Positions 7,644 through 14,630 of a stretch of 32,793 nt of DNA are shown piece after piece. The position numbers and the translations under genes were made by a program. Numbering within the stretch: the stretch's first letter is position 1; each line of letters starts with the position of its first letter. Origin of the DNA: Streptococcus oralis (GTDB lineage Bacteria; Bacillota; Bacilli; Lactobacillales; Streptococcaceae); NCBI RefSeq assembly GCF_001579175.1, contig NZ_KQ970759.1, forward strand, positions 674,773-707,565, written 5' to 3'. The notes under the pieces were generated by a model. It did not search any database and was not told where the DNA came from. It was given only the letters and a program-made list of their open reading frames with translations.

Positions 7644-8890
7644 CCAATCTTATCACTTCCTACCAAACTTGCTCGGACTTCTGAGATAAAGTAGAGGGAT
7701 CCAGTCACGAAAAGCAGATCCTGATCATTGGCCTTTTCTTCAAATTCTCTGATAAAGTCCCCATAGGAAGAAATCAAATCGTAACCCGCCACATCCTTCT
7801 CATCCAAGGAACCTTGGTAGTCAAAGCCCGTTACCTTAAGTTCCACCTGAGGCAACCGCTCAGATAGATAACCTAACATCCCTTGATAATCTTTGCGTTT
7901 AAGGGCACCAAAAAGGATGCAGGCTTGATAACCTTGCTGGATTTTCCCCTGGATAAACTCTACTAGACGAGTCAAGGCTGGAAGATTGTGAGCCCCATCT
8001 AGGTAGATTTGCGGGCGAATCCGTTCCAATCGACCTGCCCAGTGAGTCTTCTTCAAAGCCTGTCTAACAAACTCTTCTTCGACTTTTTCCTCTCTTGACT
8101 CCATAAAAAGTAGAAAGCTTTGTAAAGCCAAGGCGGCATTTTCCTGCTGATAAACACCCTCCAAACCGATTTTCAGCTGGGAAAATCTTGCTAGGCTACT
8201 TGAAAAATTTCCAGCTTTCAAGGTGAAATCTTGCCCAGCTTGATAAAGGTCTACAGCTAACTCTCTTGCTCTTTTTTGACAGACAAGCTCAGCTTCTGGA
8301 GCAAGATTGGCAATGACTGCCTTCTTTCCAGTCTTGAAGATACCAGCTTTCTGCTCGGCTATTTCCTCCAGACTATCGCCCAAGGTCTCCTGATGATCTA
8401 GGCCAATGGAAGTAATAACTGCAATCTCTCCAGTTACCACATTAGTCGTGTCTAGTAAACCACCAATCCCCACTTCTAGCAAAACCAAATCTACTTCTTG
8501 TTCCCTAAAATAGAGGAAAGCAATCAAGGTCAGCAACTCAAAAAAGGACAGCTGGTCATGTGTTCCCAAAAGAGTTTTTTCCATCTCCTTAACTTGCTCC
8601 GCCAAACGGATAAAATCTGCATCAGCTATTGCTTGCCCATTGATACAGATTCGATCATGGAAACTGATGATATGGGGAGAGGTAAAGGTGCCAACATTAT
8701 TTCCATGAACTACAAACAACTCCCTCATAAAGGCAATAGTTGACCCCTTACCGTTAGTTCCTGTTACATGGATAATGGGATAAGCCTTCTCAGGATTCCC
8801 TAGCAAATCCACTGCTCGCTGCATTCTTCCAAGTCCAGATCTAAAGTTTAAACCAATCCGACTATGGAGCCATTCTTCTACTTCAAACAT
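7640..8890 (-). CDS. folC: Folylpolyglutamate synthase / dihydrofolate synthase
   Basis: A cytoplasmic Mur-ligase-family ATPase that adds glutamate to dihydropteroate or folate in folate metabolism. The P-loop GTNGKGST is at residues 44-51. The central ATPase region carries LLEVGIGGLLDTTNV and SIGLDHQETLG, and the C-terminal domain contains YLDGAHN. At 416 residues it has normal length. The reading frame continues upstream to 8944, but ATG 8890 (MFEVEEW) is preceded by AAGGAG with 7 bases of spacing, and the upstream extension translates the ribosome binding site itself, so 8890 is the better start. I see no convincing promoter between it and the strong terminator at 8945-8979. Confidence 0.95.
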   Translation of the reverse strand: MFEVEEWLHSRIGLNFRSGLGRMQRAVDLLGNPEKAYPIIHVTGTNGKGSTIAFMRELFVVHGNNVGTFTSPHIISFHDRICINGQAIADADFIRLAEQVKEMEKTLLGTHDQLSFFELLTLIAFLYFREQEVDLVLLEVGIGGLLDTTNVVTGEIAVITSIGLDHQETLGDSLEEIAEQKAGIFKTGKKAVIANLAPEAELVCQKRARELAVDLYQAGQDFTLKAGNFSSSLARFSQLKIGLEGVYQQENAALALQSFLLFMESREEKVEEEFVRQALKKTHWAGRLERIRPQIYLDGAHNLPALTRLVEFIQGKIQQGYQACILFGALKRKDYQGMLGYLSERLPQVELKVTGFDYQGSLDEKDVAGYDLISSYGDFIREFEEKANDQDLLFVTGSLYFISEVRASLVGSDKIG

Positions 8891-8944
8891 ACATGTCTCC
8901 TTAACAAAAGTCCAATCAACCACTGCATCAAAGTATGATTGCAA

Positions 8945-8979
8945 ATAAAAAACGAGGCCGGGACAACAATCCCGACCTC
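8945..8979 (-). terminator. Terminator of the ireB-ruvX-DUF1292 operon
   Basis: In minus-strand RNA, GAGGUCGGGA (8970-8979) pairs with UCCCGGCCUC (8954-8963) around a 6-base loop, followed by GUUUUUU. It is a strong GC-rich hairpin and marks the end of the hairpin-repeat array. Confidence 0.85.
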
Positions 8980-9021
8980 TTACCTGGTTAGCTAATCACT
9001 AGCTACTATGAATTTCAACGT

Positions 9022-9300
9022 GAGCTAAAAACGTCCACTGGATGTTCCAACTCTTCTAATTTTCAGGAGTTGGGCTAAAAACGTTCCCCGAACGTTCCTG
9101 CTTTTCCAATTTCTGGCGCAGGGGTAAAAATGTTTACTGGATGTTCCTGCTTTTTCTTATTTCTAGAAGCAGGGCTGATACAGTCTCCCAGACTTACCAG
9201 TTCTCTCTTATTTAAAGGAACTGGGCTAAAAATGTCCCCCGAACGTTCCTGCTTTTTCTTATTTCTAGAAGCAGGGCTGATACAGTCTCCCAGACTGTAT
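9022..9300 (-). repeat. Tandem array of about 50-bp hairpin repeats in the DUF1292 3' region
   Basis: Five units of 49-51 bp plus a partial sixth start at 9022, 9072, 9121, 9172, 9223 and 9274. Each has a segment like gggctaaaaacgttccccg followed by a stem-loop with an A/T-rich loop. The stems differ in sequence but stay complementary: CCTGCTT/AAGCAGG twice, CCAGTTC/GAACTGG, and CCAACTC/GAGTTGG. A 48-base segment is duplicated exactly 102 bp apart (about 9146-9193 and 9248-9295). The array lies between the DUF1292 stop codon and the terminator, so it is transcribed as 3' untranslated RNA. The weak plus-strand ORF through it is not a gene. In the remaining stretch 8980-9021 I see nothing recognisable. 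Confidence 0.8.
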
Positions 9301-9605
9301 CACTCCTCCATAAAGCTGTTAAAGACTTCTTCAATCATGTTCCATTCGTCTTCTGAGTCTTCTGGAATTGGTTGCAATTCACCCTCTGTTCCGTCTTCAT
9401 TTTCGATGAATGAGTAAGCTTGGATTTCAACTTCACCATTTTCATCTTCTTCTGCGTTAACTGGCACTAGAAGAACATAGTTTTTACCAAATTCTTCTTT
9501 TCCATCAATGGTCAAAAGGATTTCAAATAAAGTTTCATTTCCTTGTTCATCAACAAGTGTAATCAATTCACGTTCTTCGTGATCGTGGTTGTGATCGTGT
9601 GACAT
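9300..9605 (-). CDS. DUF1292 family protein
   Basis: A small, strongly acidic protein of 101 residues. It starts with a His/Asp/Glu-rich segment ([12 protein letters not shown]) that could bind metal. The DUF1292 core follows ([21 protein letters not shown], then NYVLLVPVN, then EIQAYSF) with an acidic tail. There is no signal peptide or membrane segment. The molecular function of the family is unknown to me. It is the last gene of the ireB-ruvX unit, 15 bases after ruvX. The start at 9605 follows AGAGGAG with 6 bases of spacing. The same three-gene order is common in Firmicutes. Confidence 0.88.
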   Translation of the reverse strand: MSHDHNHDHEERELITLVDEQGNETLFEILLTIDGKEEFGKNYVLLVPVNAEEDENGEVEIQAYSFIENEDGTEGELQPIPEDSEDEWNMIEEVFNSFMEE

Positions 9606-9620
9606 AGTTTCTCCTCTGTC

Positions 9621-10040
9621 TTAAAATTTTCTATCTAAATAATTTTGCAAAATCAGCTGAGCAGCCAACTTATCAATAACTTTCTTGCGTTTGTTACGGC
9701 TGATATCTGCTTGTTCAATCAACATACGTTCCGCAGCGACAGTCGTCAGACGCTCATCTTGATAGTCTACTGGTAAACCAAAAAGTTCCTCTAATTTTGC
9801 TCCGTAGGCTTGACTAGCTTCTACCCGCGGTCCACTGGTATTGTTCATGTTTTTAGGTAGACCAACTACAAAGCGCTCCACCTTATAGCTATCAACCAAT
9901 TCCTTGATACGGTCAAAACCAAACTGGCCCTGATCCTCATTAATATGGATGATTTCAAGTCCTTGAGCAGTGAAGCCTAGGGGATCGCTAATGGCAACGC
10001 CCACTGTTTTTGAACCGACGTCCAATCCCATAATTCTCAT
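9621..10040 (-). CDS. ruvX: RuvX / YqgF family Holliday junction resolvase-like nuclease
   Basis: A 139-residue RNase H-fold nuclease, proposed to resolve Holliday junctions and also linked to rRNA processing. The N-terminal strand has the catalytic D7 ([15 protein letters not shown]). Further on are [15 protein letters not shown] and [13 protein letters not shown] with its conserved acidic pair. The end, [16 protein letters not shown], is complete. It starts 3 bases after the ireB stop and the Shine-Dalgarno is weak, so translation is probably coupled to ireB. A second in-frame Met at residue 4 is possible but no better placed. Confidence 0.93.
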   Translation of the reverse strand: MRIMGLDVGSKTVGVAISDPLGFTAQGLEIIHINEDQGQFGFDRIKELVDSYKVERFVVGLPKNMNNTSGPRVEASQAYGAKLEELFGLPVDYQDERLTTVAAERMLIEQADISRNKRKKVIDKLAAQLILQNYLDRKF

Positions 10041-10043
10041 AGA

Positions 10044-10310
10044 TTATAGATCGACCCCTTGTCCTTTAAGGTAGTAGCGTACCAATTCTTCAACAATTTC
10101 ATCACGCTCATACTTACGGATTTGATTTCGTGCATTGTTATAACGAGGAACGTAGGCAGGGTCACCACTCAATACATAACCGACGATCTGGTTAATCGGA
10201 TTGTAGCCCTTGTCATTCAAAGAAGCATAGACGTCTGTCAACGTTTCGCTAATTTCTTTCTTATTGGAATCATCCAATTTAAACCGTACAGTTTCTTCAG
10301 TAAATCCCAT
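10044..10310 (-). CDS. ireB: IreB family regulatory phosphoprotein (UPF0297)
   Basis: An 88-residue cytoplasmic protein matching UPF0297/IreB across its length. The N-terminus [10 protein letters not shown] keeps both T4 and T7, the threonines I recall as targets of the Ser/Thr kinase IreK in Enterococcus, which links the family to cell-wall stress and cephalosporin tolerance. By analogy the streptococcal partner would be the StkP kinase with its phosphatase; that is an inference. The start at 10310 follows GAGGGTG. It is the first gene of the ireB-ruvX-DUF1292 operon. Confidence 0.92.
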
Positions 10311-10340
10311 TCTAACACCCTCTTTCCTTAGAATATTACT

Positions 10341-10369
10341 ATTATAGCATATTTCCTTACGTTCTACAA
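10341..10369 (-). promoter_or_regulatory. ireB operon promoter
   Basis: The minus strand reads TTGTAG (10364-10369), 17 bases, then extended -10 TGCTATAAT (core 10341-10346), about 30 bases upstream of the ireB ATG. Confidence 0.7.
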
Positions 10370-10397
10370 ATAAATCAGTTTGTTTATTTGGATTTTC

Positions 10398-10967
10398 TTA
10401 CTGTTCTACCGCCCCATTTGCCACTCTGTCAGCAATATACTGGCTAGGTTCGTTTTTTAAGAGATTTTCAAGACCGATATTTTTTAAATATTCTAGCTGA
10501 GTTGCCTTTTTGACATCCAAAACTTGAAAATCATAAGTCGTTGTGGTCTGGATTTCTGTCTCGCTGAGTAGCTTGGTTTCCAGTGTAAATCCTGCCAGTT
10601 TGCGTACCTCTTGGATAGTCTCATCCTTTTCTTCTGCTTCTAAAAGCGCTTTTTGCGTTTCCTCTAGGCCATTTTCAGAGATAAAGGTCTTGAGTTCATC
10701 CCCGACAGGTCGTTTTTGCTGGATGGTCAAGGTCAAAAATTGATTGCCTTTATAAGTAATCGTTTGAGTCTGTTGCGTCCCATTTTCTGACTTCGGCATC
10801 AACAAGGTCTTGGTGACAACCGTATTCTTTTCGGCATTGTCCAAAACGGGAAGGTTGGATTGGAGAGGTTCAGATGCTGTTGTGGAAGCAGCAGGAGTTT
10901 CCTTTTTTTGCCCACATCCCGCAAGCAAAAAGAGGAGAGCAAAACTAGCAATTAGTAACTTTTTCAT
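10398..10967 (-). CDS. SP0191 family lipoprotein
   Basis: A 189-residue exported lipoprotein. The signal peptide ends in the lipobox LLAGC with C18, followed by a short Ser/Thr/Ala/Pro linker (about 19-45) and a domain of about 140 residues with repeated Thr-rich strands (TQTITYKGNQFLTLTIQQ, TTTTYDFQVLDV). That domain recalls the DUF1307/YehR-type lipoproteins, though I cannot confirm it. Function is unknown. The start at 10967 has GAGGA 5 bases upstream. Only about 30 bases separate the start from the spx terminator. A poor -10 (TAAAAT) is the only candidate promoter, so partial read-through from spx is possible. Confidence 0.82.
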   Translation of the reverse strand: MKKLLIASFALLFLLAGCGQKKETPAASTTASEPLQSNLPVLDNAEKNTVVTKTLLMPKSENGTQQTQTITYKGNQFLTLTIQQKRPVGDELKTFISENGLEETQKALLEAEEKDETIQEVRKLAGFTLETKLLSETEIQTTTTYDFQVLDVKKATQLEYLKNIGLENLLKNEPSQYIADRVANGAVEQ

Positions 10968-10989
10968 AATTCCTCACATGATTTTAAAA

Positions 10990-11028
10990 CAAAAGAGCAA
11001 ACAAGGCCAGGAGTCACTCCCAGCCTTG
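10990..11028 (-). terminator. spx terminator
   Basis: Positions 11002-11028 fold in minus-strand RNA into a stem of about 12 bp (CAAGGCUGGGAGU / ACUCCUGGCCUUG with two wobble pairs), followed by a U-rich but interrupted tail. Confidence 0.7.
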
Positions 11029-11033
11029 ATGTT

Positions 11034-11432
11034 TTATAGAGCTGCACGTAGACGTGCTTCTGCATTTTCTACATTACGGACAGAGCGTGGCAAGAAGGCA
11101 CGGATATCATCTTCTTTATAGCCGACTTGCAGGCGCTTCTCATCAACGAGAATCGGACTCTTTAAGATCCGTGGAGTTTCCATGATTAAGTTGAGCACTT
11201 CATTGACACTCAAATCTTCAATGTCAACTCCAAGTGCTTTAGCGTAGCGGTTTTTTGACGAAACGATACTGGCAATTCCATTATCTGTTTTCGTGAGAAT
11301 GTCTAATAACTCTTCTCTCGTAATTCCTTCTTTACCGAGATTTTGTTCTTTATAACTTAACTGGTGGGCATTGAGCCAGGTTTTCGCTTTTTTACAGCTA
11401 GTACAACTTGAGACTGTATAAATTTTGATCAT
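11034..11432 (-). CDS. spx: Spx family redox-sensing transcriptional regulator
   Basis: A 132-residue ArsC-like protein that binds the RNA polymerase alpha C-terminal domain and redirects transcription under thiol and oxidative stress. The redox switch CXXC is intact at C10-C13 (SSCTSCKKA). The central alpha region and the C-terminal FLPRSVRNVENAEARLRAAL are typical of streptococcal SpxA proteins. I judge it an SpxA1-type paralogue, a class linked to competence control in pneumococcus; the assignment to A1 rather than A2 is from memory. The start at 11432 follows AAAGGGG. It is monocistronic with its own promoter and terminator. Confidence 0.93.
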   Translation of the reverse strand: MIKIYTVSSCTSCKKAKTWLNAHQLSYKEQNLGKEGITREELLDILTKTDNGIASIVSSKNRYAKALGVDIEDLSVNEVLNLIMETPRILKSPILVDEKRLQVGYKEDDIRAFLPRSVRNVENAEARLRAAL

Positions 11433-11473
11433 GTACCTACCCCTTTCGCTACATGTTACTATCAGTTTAGTCT

Positions 11474-11482
11474 ATTATACCA
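11474..11482 (-). promoter_or_regulatory. spx promoter (extended -10)
   Basis: The minus strand reads TGGTATAAT with core at 11474-11479, about 42 bases upstream of the spx ATG. No good -35 is present, which is usual for extended -10 promoters. Confidence 0.6.
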
Positions 11483-11566
11483 TAAAAAACATCCGACTTG
11501 CGACCTATTTTTAAAAAAATTTAACTTTTTTAGCGATTTTCGTACTTTTTTCTTGACAAAATCAAT

Positions 11567-14227
11567 TTATAACCAACTTTTAAATTTTTTGATATACAAT
11601 CGTTTCACAACTGTAACACTTATCATATAGAGAACGATAATCAAAAGCAAAAAGAGGAAATAAATTGGTTCCAAAGGGGCTAAATGAAGAAGGCTAGCAA
11701 TTGAAGAGTAGGGAAGGAAGGTCACAAAACTAGCAGCTAGCAAGCTTGTTCCAAGAACAAACCATGATGGACGGCTTTGTAAGAAAGGAAGCTTTGCTGA
11801 ACGAAGCATATGGATAACCATGGTTTGGGACCACATGGATTCAATGAACCAACCTGTCTGGAACAAGATGATAAAGCCCGTTGCAGACTCTGCTCCGTGA
11901 GTATAAGCTTGACCTGTCGCCATTGGGACAATGACAAAATACAGCAAGATAAAGGTCAAAATATCAAAGGCAGACGAAATCGGACCCATCCAAATCATAA
12001 AACGAGTAATAGACTTAGCCTCCCACTTATGAGGATGTTTCAAAAAGTCTTCATCTACATTATCAAATGGTAAGGCAATGCAAGAAAGGTCGTAGACGAG
12101 GTTTAACACAATCAAGTGAATCGGAGCCATAGGAAGGAAAGGTAAAAAGATACCAGACACTAACAGAGAGAAAATGTTCCCGAAATTAGAGCTGACCGTC
12201 ATCTTGATATATTTGGTCATGTTGGCATAGACTTTGCGTCCTTCAACCAGCCCTTTTTCAAGCACCATCAAATCCTTATCTAGCAAAATGACATCAGCGG
12301 TTTCTTTGGCAATATCTACTGCTGTATCAACAGAAATCCCCACATCTGCTACTTTCATTGAAGGGGCATCATTGATCCCATCTCCCATATAGCCGACACA
12401 ATGTCCATTCGATTTGATTTGTAAAATGATTCGTGCTTTTTGATCCGGAGAAAGTTTGGCAAAGACAGTCACCTTCTCAACTGCTTGAGCCAACTCTTCG
12501 TCCGTCATGGCATCAATATCCGAACCCAACAAGATTTGATCAACATCTAAACCAACTTTTTCGCAAACTGCCTGGGTTACCTTCTCATTGTCCCCCGTCA
12601 AGATCTTTGTTTGAACACCGTGTTCTAACAAAGCTTGGATAGCAGGTGCTGCTGATGGTTTTGGTGGATCTAGAAAGGCAAGATATCCTGTTAGAATCAT
12701 CTCTTTTTCATCTTCAACTGAGTAAGCAAAACCTTCTTTTAGACCTGTTTTATAGGCAACTCCCAAGACTCGCAAGCCCTGTTGATTGAGTTGGTCTACT
12801 TCTTTTAAGATCTCCACTCGGATATCATCCGTCAAAGGGCTAATCTGACCTTGATATTCCACATGGGTTGAAATCGCAAGCATTTCCTCTAGGGCACCCT
12901 TGGTTACCAAACTAACAACTTCGTTCTCATCTTTGACGATAACACTCATCCGCCTGCGTTCAAAATCAAAGGGCAATTCATCGATTTTTTGGAAGCTAGT
13001 ATCCAAATTTTGTAGAATAGCGTGTTCTTTAGCTTCTTTTTCAGTTCTACTGATAATGGCACGGTCCATCAAGTTTTTCAATCCCGTTTGAAAATAGGAA
13101 TTGAGATAGGCACGTCTCAACACAGATAAATCCAAATCTCCATGTATATCCAAAGGATATTCAAGGACAATTTCGTCTTGGGTAAGGGTTCCGGTTTTAT
13201 CCGTGCATAGGATATCAATAGCACCTAGATCTTGTATGGCATTGAGTTTTTTGATGACGACTTTTTCCTTGGCCATGATAATGGAGCCTTTTGCTAGACT
13301 AGCCGTGATGATCATAGGAAGCATCTCAGGTGTCAATCCAACACCAACACTCAGTGCAAACACACCTGCTTCCAGCCAGTCGTCATCTGTCAAGCCATTG
13401 GAGAGAAAGACGATGGGAACCATGACTAACATCAAACGGATCAAGAGCCAAGAGATGCTGTTCATCTCCCGTTCAAAAGAGGTCGGTTCGTCATAGGTAT
13501 TGAGAGTTTGCTCGATTTCTCCCATCATGGTGTCATCACCGACCGCTAGAATCAAAGCCTTGGCACTTCCTGATATCACATTGGTTCCCATAAAAGCGAG
13601 CGCTTCTGCTTCTAGTAGACTATCAAAGTTTGACTGACTCATTTTTGACAAGGCCAGTTTTTCAACTGAGTCACTTTCACCTGTCAAACCAGATTGTTGG
13701 ACAAAGAAATCACGTGTTTCAATTAAAATGAGGTCTGCTGGAATCATGTCCCCAGCACTTAACTTGACTATATCTCCAACGACCAAATCTTCAATTGCGA
13801 CCTCTAAACTCTGGCCTTCGCGAATAACTGTGGCTGTGTTCACAATCATTTTTGATAGGTTGGTCGCAGCCTTGTCACTCCGCAGTTCTTGGACAAAGCG
13901 TATGCCACCAGAGATTAGAACGAGAACGACGATGATGATAGAGGTCGTCGGATCTTCTTGTCCAGGCTTTGCCAACCAGACATTGGTCACCATGGAAATC
14001 ATAGCAATGACAAGAAGGATGATTGTAAATGGATTGATAATAGATTCGTAAATCTTTTTGAGGATACTATCTTCTTGACCCTTGGTGATGGTGTTTTCGC
14101 CATATAGGTCACGATTTTTCTCCACCTGCTCCTCAGTCAAGCCTGTTAGACTTGTCTTATAAAAAGATAGAGTTTCGTTTAAGGGTGTGTGAATAGCTGT
14201 TGCTAATCTTTCTTTTGTAGTTTTCAT
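11567..14227 (-). CDS. mgtA: Magnesium-importing P-type ATPase (P3B, MgtA type)
   Basis: An 886-residue membrane ATPase that brings Mg2+ into the cell. The order of domains is normal: a cytoplasmic N-terminus, membrane segments from about residue 64, the actuator TGES (182-185), the GLTPEML transmembrane motif, the phosphorylation site DKTGTLT with D343, the hinge GDGINDAP, and four C-terminal membrane segments. The size and the STFDREMNSISW-like region before M3 (here TSFEREMNSISWLL) fit the P3B class rather than Ca2+ or Mn2+ pumps. The start at 14227 has TAGGAG about 7 bases upstream. The 400-base leader contains an M-box, a terminator, a small ORF and hairpins, which strongly supports Mg2+ as substrate. 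It is inserted between spx and pepQ. Confidence 0.94.
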   Translation of the reverse strand: MKTTKERLATAIHTPLNETLSFYKTSLTGLTEEQVEKNRDLYGENTITKGQEDSILKKIYESIINPFTIILLVIAMISMVTNVWLAKPGQEDPTTSIIIVVLVLISGGIRFVQELRSDKAATNLSKMIVNTATVIREGQSLEVAIEDLVVGDIVKLSAGDMIPADLILIETRDFFVQQSGLTGESDSVEKLALSKMSQSNFDSLLEAEALAFMGTNVISGSAKALILAVGDDTMMGEIEQTLNTYDEPTSFEREMNSISWLLIRLMLVMVPIVFLSNGLTDDDWLEAGVFALSVGVGLTPEMLPMIITASLAKGSIIMAKEKVVIKKLNAIQDLGAIDILCTDKTGTLTQDEIVLEYPLDIHGDLDLSVLRRAYLNSYFQTGLKNLMDRAIISRTEKEAKEHAILQNLDTSFQKIDELPFDFERRRMSVIVKDENEVVSLVTKGALEEMLAISTHVEYQGQISPLTDDIRVEILKEVDQLNQQGLRVLGVAYKTGLKEGFAYSVEDEKEMILTGYLAFLDPPKPSAAPAIQALLEHGVQTKILTGDNEKVTQAVCEKVGLDVDQILLGSDIDAMTDEELAQAVEKVTVFAKLSPDQKARIILQIKSNGHCVGYMGDGINDAPSMKVADVGISVDTAVDIAKETADVILLDKDLMVLEKGLVEGRKVYANMTKYIKMTVSSNFGNIFSLLVSGIFLPFLPMAPIHLIVLNLVYDLSCIALPFDNVDEDFLKHPHKWEAKSITRFMIWMGPISSAFDILTFILLYFVIVPMATGQAYTHGAESATGFIILFQTGWFIESMWSQTMVIHMLRSAKLPFLQSRPSWFVLGTSLLAASFVTFLPYSSIASLLHLAPLEPIYFLFLLLIIVLYMISVTVVKRLYIKKFKSWL

Positions 14228-14241
14228 TGGTTTCTCCTATC

Positions 14242-14323
14242 TGTATGAATGATGTGTTTCATACACAGAGACCAATCACTTTATAAGGGCAGAACGACAC
14301 AAATCAGCGATTGGCTGTGTATG
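14242..14323 (-). promoter_or_regulatory. Mutually exclusive hairpins between leader ORF and mgtA
   Basis: In minus-strand RNA, arm 14309-14323 (CAUACACAGCCAAUC, inside the leader ORF) pairs with 14260-14277 (GAUUGG, 3-base bulge, CUGUGUAUG), giving 15 pairs. The same downstream arm can instead form an 8-bp hairpin, UGUAUGAA (14258-14265) with UUCAUACA (14242-14249), ending 3 bases before the mgtA AGGAG. The two folds share 14260-14265 and cannot coexist. Confidence 0.6.
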
Positions 14324-14352
14324 TGCGGTTCTGGATGATCGTCAATTTGCAT
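14281..14352 (-). CDS. 23-residue mgtA leader peptide
   Basis: A short ORF starting at 14352 with a strong Shine-Dalgarno (AAAGGAG, about 7 bases upstream) and ending with TAA. Its N-terminus is unusually rich in acidic, Pro and His residues: residues 4-9 are DDHPEP and 10-12 are HIH, followed by a hydrophobic end (LICVVLPL). It lies between the riboswitch terminator and mgtA, 53 bases before the mgtA start, and part of it forms one arm of a long hairpin. By analogy with the enterobacterial mgtA leader peptide MgtL, it may sense Mg2+ through ribosome stability. That function is inference; the ORF and its ribosome binding site are directly visible. Confidence 0.6.
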   Translation of the reverse strand: MQIDDHPEPHIHSQSLICVVLPL

Positions 14353-14374
14353 CGTTTTTCTCCTTTCTTTTTCT

Positions 14375-14413
14375 TAAAACAGCAGAAAATCCCACCATAA
14401 AAATGGCAGGATT
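14375..14413 (-). terminator. Riboswitch-controlled terminator in the mgtA leader
   Basis: In minus-strand RNA, AAUCCUGCCAU (14403-14413) pairs with AUGGUGGGAUU (14388-14398), with two wobble pairs and a UUUU loop, followed by UUCUGCUGUUUU. It directly follows the M-box and is the expected expression platform. Confidence 0.8.
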
Positions 14414-14436
14414 AAAAAACTAATTATCTGTTTTTT

Positions 14437-14580
14437 CGTTCAAGCTTTAACTCCATAGGGCGATGTAATGAGCTTAGTCTTGGCCTTCGCGACCAGGACT
14501 GTTGACCAACGAGTAGTGTCTCCACTGCTTTGCGGTAGTCATCCGTATCCCTATGGTAGCCTCACCTACCGTTTTCGTCT
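14437..14580 (-). promoter_or_regulatory. M-box (ykoK) Mg2+ riboswitch
   Basis: The minus strand carries the conserved M-box blocks in order: GGTAGGTGAGGCTACC (14555-14570), GGGATACGG, CTACCGC, GTTGGTCAACAG (14499-14510), then CCCTATGG, GTTAAAGCTT and GAACG near 14437-14462. These align by eye with the Bacillus ykoK leader (GTTAGGTGAGGCT, GGGTCAACAG, CTAAAGCTC). High Mg2+ should stabilise the aptamer and favour the terminator at 14375-14413. Confidence 0.85.
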
Positions 14581-14583
14581 TTC

Positions 14584-14612
14584 AGTATAAACCTTTAGAA
14601 TATAAAAGTCAA
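14584..14612 (-). promoter_or_regulatory. mgtA promoter
   Basis: The minus strand reads TTGACT (14607-14612), exactly 17 bases, then TATACT (14584-14589). The predicted start near 14577 falls at the 5' edge of the M-box. Confidence 0.8.
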
Positions 14613-14630
14613 CGATTTATCATAATTTTC

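Noticed and set aside
9130..9417. Plus-strand ORF with an internal protein repeat (SCFFLFLEAGLIQSPRL twice)
   Set aside because: It is the translation of the non-coding hairpin repeats and runs antisense into the DUF1292 gene, with no ribosome binding site.
14041..14060. Near-match SigX box (GATTCGTA) within mgtA
   Set aside because: It has one mismatch, lies inside coding sequence, and has no gene start downstream.
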